From assembly GCA_031282535.1 (NCBI GenBank), contig JAITDM010000304.1:1-8380 (forward strand): DNA of 8,380 nucleotides, written 5' to 3'. This document shows, piece after piece, positions 5,993-8,380 of the stretch. The first letter of the stretch is position 1. Every line of letters begins with the position of its first letter. A model generated the notes under the pieces. That model did no database searches. It was not told the origin of the DNA and saw nothing but the letters and a program-made list of their open reading frames with translations. Source of the DNA: Oscillospiraceae bacterium (GTDB lineage Bacteria > Bacillota > Clostridia > Oscillospirales > UBA929). Position numbers and translations under genes: made by a program.

Positions 5993-6981
5993 AGATTTTG
6001 ATCACCGACCCGCCGGACGTCCTGATGAGCGACCTTGCGGGGGAATGCGAATACCTGCGCGCGCGGGCGCCCGGCGCGGAGATCGACGTGTACCCCTACG
6101 GGGACCGGGCGTCGCTGCTGGCGCGGCTGCCCGGCGTCGCGGGCATTTTGACGGCCTTTGTCCCGCTGGACGCGGATCTGCTTGCGCGCGCGCCGGCGCT
6201 GCGGGCCGTCTCGGTCCAGGCGACGGGGTACGACATGGTCGACGCGCCGGCGGCGGCCCGCCGCCGGATTGCGGTCTGCGCGATTCCCGAGTATTGCACG
6301 CAGGAGGTGGCCGACCACACGTGGGCGCTGGCGCTGGCCCTGGAGCGCAACCTCAAGGACCACATCGGCGGGGTGGACGGCGCGCGCCGCTGGCAGTACG
6401 ACGCCCCGCCGCGCCGCCCCCAGGGGCTGTCGGGGCGGACGTTCGGGCTCTTCGGCCTGGGCCGGATCGGCCGGGCGGTGGCGGCCCGCGCGCGGGCCTT
6501 CGGCATGGAGGTCCTCGCGGTCGACGACCGCGTCACGCCCGGGGAGGCGCGCGCGGCCGGCGCCGAGCTGACCGGCGCGGAGACGTTGCTGGAAAAATCT
6601 TACATCATCAGCAATCACATGAATCTCTCGGCGGAGACGGCGGGCTTTTTTTGTCTGGACGTCTTTCGCCGGATGCGGGGCCGGCCGATTTTTCTCAACA
6701 TGGGCCGGGGCGGGCACGTGGTGGAGGCGGATCTCTGCCGGGCGTTGGACGAGGGGCTCATCCGCGCGGCGGGGCTGGACGTGCTGGCGTCGGAGAATCC
6801 GGACCTGACGGCGCACCCTCTCGCGGGCCGCCCCGACGTCATCCTCACGCCGCACGCGGCGTTTTACAGCGAACAGTCCCTGCGCAAACTGCGGGAGATC
6901 TCCTGCGAAAATCTCCTCTGCTGCCTCCAAAACCGCCACCGGGAGGCATACGCCGTCGTCAACGGCGTATACGAGGCGTGA
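5989..6981 (+). CDS. D-isomer-specific 2-hydroxyacid dehydrogenase, NAD(P)-dependent
   Basis: A 330-residue cytoplasmic oxidoreductase of the D-2-hydroxyacid dehydrogenase family (phosphoglycerate dehydrogenase, hydroxypyruvate reductase, CtBP). It begins MKILITDPPDVLMSD. The split substrate domain encloses a Rossmann domain opening with FGLFGLGRIGRAVAARA (glycines 156, 158, 161), with the cofactor-specificity strand ending in VLAVDD; the acidic end favours NAD(H). The catalytic triad is complete: R240 in NMGRGGHV, E269 in VLASEN, H289 in TPHAAFYS, at the usual spacing. There is no C-terminal ACT domain, so it is not a long-form serine-pathway enzyme. It would interconvert a 2-oxo acid and its D-2-hydroxy acid, plausibly the keto product or co-product of the adjacent aminotransferase. 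The start is fixed by the ATGA overlap and the GGAGGAGG site. Family firm; exact substrate unknown. Confidence 0.9.
   Translation: MKILITDPPDVLMSDLAGECEYLRARAPGAEIDVYPYGDRASLLARLPGVAGILTAFVPLDADLLARAPALRAVSVQATGYDMVDAPAAARRRIAVCAIPEYCTQEVADHTWALALALERNLKDHIGGVDGARRWQYDAPPRRPQGLSGRTFGLFGLGRIGRAVAARARAFGMEVLAVDDRVTPGEARAAGAELTGAETLLEKSYIISNHMNLSAETAGFFCLDVFRRMRGRPIFLNMGRGGHVVEADLCRALDEGLIRAAGLDVLASENPDLTAHPLAGRPDVILTPHAAFYSEQSLRKLREISCENLLCCLQNRHREAYAVVNGVYEA
6948..6970 (+). terminator. Hairpin at the end of the operon, not a classic terminator
   Basis: A perfect 9-bp inverted repeat, ATACGCCGT (6948-6956) and ACGGCGTAT (6962-6970), with a 5-base loop, sits in the last codons of the dehydrogenase just before its stop. 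No T-run follows, so it is not a standard Rho-independent terminator. It could stabilise the mRNA 3' end, aid Rho-type termination, or be a coding coincidence. Confidence 0.3.
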
Positions 6982-7035
6982 GGGGTCATGCGGTATTATC
7001 CTCCTGCGGCAGTTCCGTGAGAGCGAATGTGGCAC

Positions 7036-7064
7036 TTGTGTGCGGCAAGTATTTGTGATATAAT
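7036..7064 (+). promoter_or_regulatory. Extended -10 promoter for the DNA methyltransferase
   Basis: A perfect TATAAT (7059-7064) is preceded directly by TGA, forming an extended -10 (TGnTATAAT). Seventeen bases upstream is TTGTGT (7036-7041), a weak -35 matching TTGACA in the first three bases. The predicted start is near 7071, giving a leader of about 28 bases before GTG 7099. An inverted repeat, ACTTG-N7-CAAGT (7034-7050), covers the -35 and part of the spacer and could be an operator. The promoter lies outside the GC-rich operon, which suggests the methyltransferase is transcribed on its own. Confidence 0.6.
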
Positions 7065-7098
7065 TTATAAAACAAACACACAAAAAGGGGCGGCGGAT

Positions 7099-8380
7099 GT
7101 GCGGTTTGCAGGTATAGTAGAAGCAAGGACACAGCAATATTTGCAAATGGTTTCCAGGCCTGAGCGAAAAGCAATCGGCCAGTTTTTTACGCCTGCTCCC
7201 ATTGCGGACTATATGGGGAAATTGACGACATTTAAGGGAGAACATGTGCGAGTGTTAGACCCTGGAGCGGGCAGCGGCATGTTGTCTGCGGCCATAATTG
7301 ACAACCTGATCGACAGAGGAATAAAGCACATTGAATTGGATCTTTATGAAAACAATCAAACGATTATCCCGCTCCTGAAAAACAATTTGCAGTACATCGC
7401 GGAACAACTTCAAACAGATGGCATAATGTTGACTTATCATATCATTGATAAGAACTTTATTGAAGCAAATCAATGCGAGTGGACAGGTTTGCTGCCCTCT
7501 GAACGGTATGACATAGTGGTGTCGAATCCGCCTTACAAGAAGATTGGAAAATCCGCGAGAGAAGCCGCTGTGATGAGCGATATTGTTTACGGACAACCCA
7601 ATCTCTATTTTTTGTTTATGGCCATGGGGGCCAAACTGTTGAGAGAGAACGGAGAATTCATCTACATTGTGCCACGCAGTTTTTCAAGCGGATTGTATTT
7701 CTCTGCATTTCGCAAATGGTTTTTGGGTGAGATGCGAATTACCAATCTGCATTTGTTCATTTCAAGGGAAGCCATTGGAGGCGACCATGATGAGGTGCTT
7801 CAAGAAACCATCATTTTGAAAGCCATGAAGACGGACAAACAAATACCCGGCATTGTGATCTCTGAATCGGCCGACGCGCGTTGTGCCCAAATGGTCAACA
7901 GCCATACGGTTGATTATCGCACGTGTGTGGGCGAGGACGGCCGAAAATTCCTATATTTTCCGACAAACAAAGAAGACGCAATGATCTTGGAGTTTGTACA
8001 TGGGTGGAATGCCAATTTGCCATCACTTGGATTCAAAATGAAGACAGGCTTGGTGGTGGATTTTCGCGCGCGAGACTGGTTGAAGGAGATGCCCGGCAAT
8101 GACACGATTCCGCTTCTGTGGGCGTATCATTTCAATGGACAAACAATACGATTTCCTGTGGAAGTCCCCGGGAAACCACAGTATTTACAAGACGCGCCGT
8201 CAACAAAACGCCTGCAGATGAACAAAGGAAACTACATTTTGGTAAAGCGCTTTACATCCAAAGAAGAAAAGCGCCGTTTGCAATGTGCGCTTTTGTTTGA
8301 AGATGATTTTTCGGAATTTCGCAGTATAAGCACGGAAAATCACCTGAATTTTATCATGAAAGAAAACGGAAAAATGCTTC
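7099..8380 (+). CDS. Eco57I-type adenine-specific DNA methyltransferase, 3' end beyond window
   Basis: The first 427 residues are visible, with no stop before the window edge. The start chosen is GTG 7099, 8 bases after AAAGGGG. It gives an N-terminus (RFAGIVEARTQQYLQMVSRP) of the usual length before the family signature GQFFTP (27-32). ATG 7147 is an alternative lacking a ribosome binding site. Motif I, DPGAGSG (54-60), binds S-adenosylmethionine, and motif IV, NPPY (143-146), marks N6-adenine methylation. The C-terminal half contains TGLVVDFRARDWL, IPLLWAYHF and NYILVKRFTSKEEKRR, typical of the target-recognition part of Eco57I-type methylases paired with type II restriction enzymes. It probably modifies one specific DNA sequence and protects the host; the cognate endonuclease would lie to the right. 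Base composition is much more AT-rich than the upstream operon, suggesting horizontal transfer. The recognition site cannot be told from the sequence. Confidence 0.9.
   Translation, partial: MRFAGIVEARTQQYLQMVSRPERKAIGQFFTPAPIADYMGKLTTFKGEHVRVLDPGAGSGMLSAAIIDNLIDRGIKHIELDLYENNQTIIPLLKNNLQYIAEQLQTDGIMLTYHIIDKNFIEANQCEWTGLLPSERYDIVVSNPPYKKIGKSAREAAVMSDIVYGQPNLYFLFMAMGAKLLRENGEFIYIVPRSFSSGLYFSAFRKWFLGEMRITNLHLFISREAIGGDHDEVLQETIILKAMKTDKQIPGIVISESADARCAQMVNSHTVDYRTCVGEDGRKFLYFPTNKEDAMILEFVHGWNANLPSLGFKMKTGLVVDFRARDWLKEMPGNDTIPLLWAYHFNGQTIRFPVEVPGKPQYLQDAPSTKRLQMNKGNYILVKRFTSKEEKRRLQCALLFEDDFSEFRSISTENHLNFIMKENGKML

Noticed and set aside
5356..7245. 629-codon open frame on the minus strand
   Set aside because: Antisense to the aminotransferase and dehydrogenase, both with intact catalytic motifs. 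Its first part merely continues through the AT-rich intergenic region and the methyltransferase start.
7255..7596. 113-codon minus-strand frame opposite the methyltransferase
   Set aside because: Antisense to motif I and NPPY of the methyltransferase. No ribosome binding site or family resemblance.
1..8380. CRISPR array, tRNA, rRNA, insertion sequence ends or transposase
   Set aside because: No regularly spaced repeats, no cloverleaf or rRNA-like segments, and no transposase motifs or long terminal inverted repeats were seen on either strand.

Overview
The window looks like bacterial chromosome from a high-GC member of the Firmicutes/Clostridia type. The evidence is strong AGGAGG-type ribosome binding sites, sigma-A-like TATAAT/TATACT promoter hexamers, a RocB-like peptidase and compact co-directional genes. 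This placement is an inference from gene content and signals; no rRNA or other marker is present. Two compositions meet here. About 290-6980 is very GC-rich, roughly 70% by eye. From about 7000 to the right edge the sequence is clearly more AT-rich.

Left edge (1-291): about 200 bases without a confident gene. It holds a possible leftward gene start (89 to 1, running off the window) and a perfect palindrome, AGTATATACT (200-209), that supplies a TATACT -10 hexamer on both strands. A TTGACA -35 is correctly placed for the leftward direction only.

Centre (292-6981): four tightly packed plus-strand genes that look like one operon. (1) An 857-residue PEP/pyruvate-binding (PPDK N-domain) protein with a degenerate KaiC-like N-terminus and no phosphohistidine domain. 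(2) A RocB-like M20 metallopeptidase. (3) A class III PLP aminotransferase closest to GABA aminotransferase. (4) A D-2-hydroxyacid dehydrogenase whose start overlaps the previous stop (ATGA). The last three suggest processing of an amino-acid-type compound: hydrolysis, transamination, then NAD(P)H-dependent oxo/hydroxy acid conversion. The substrate cannot be read from sequence, and the role of the first protein is unknown.

Right part (6982-8380): a hairpin at the end of the operon, then a composition break and an extended -10 promoter. After that comes the first 427 residues of an Eco57I-type adenine-specific DNA methyltransferase, cut by the window edge. It is probably the modification half of a restriction-modification locus that continues to the right.
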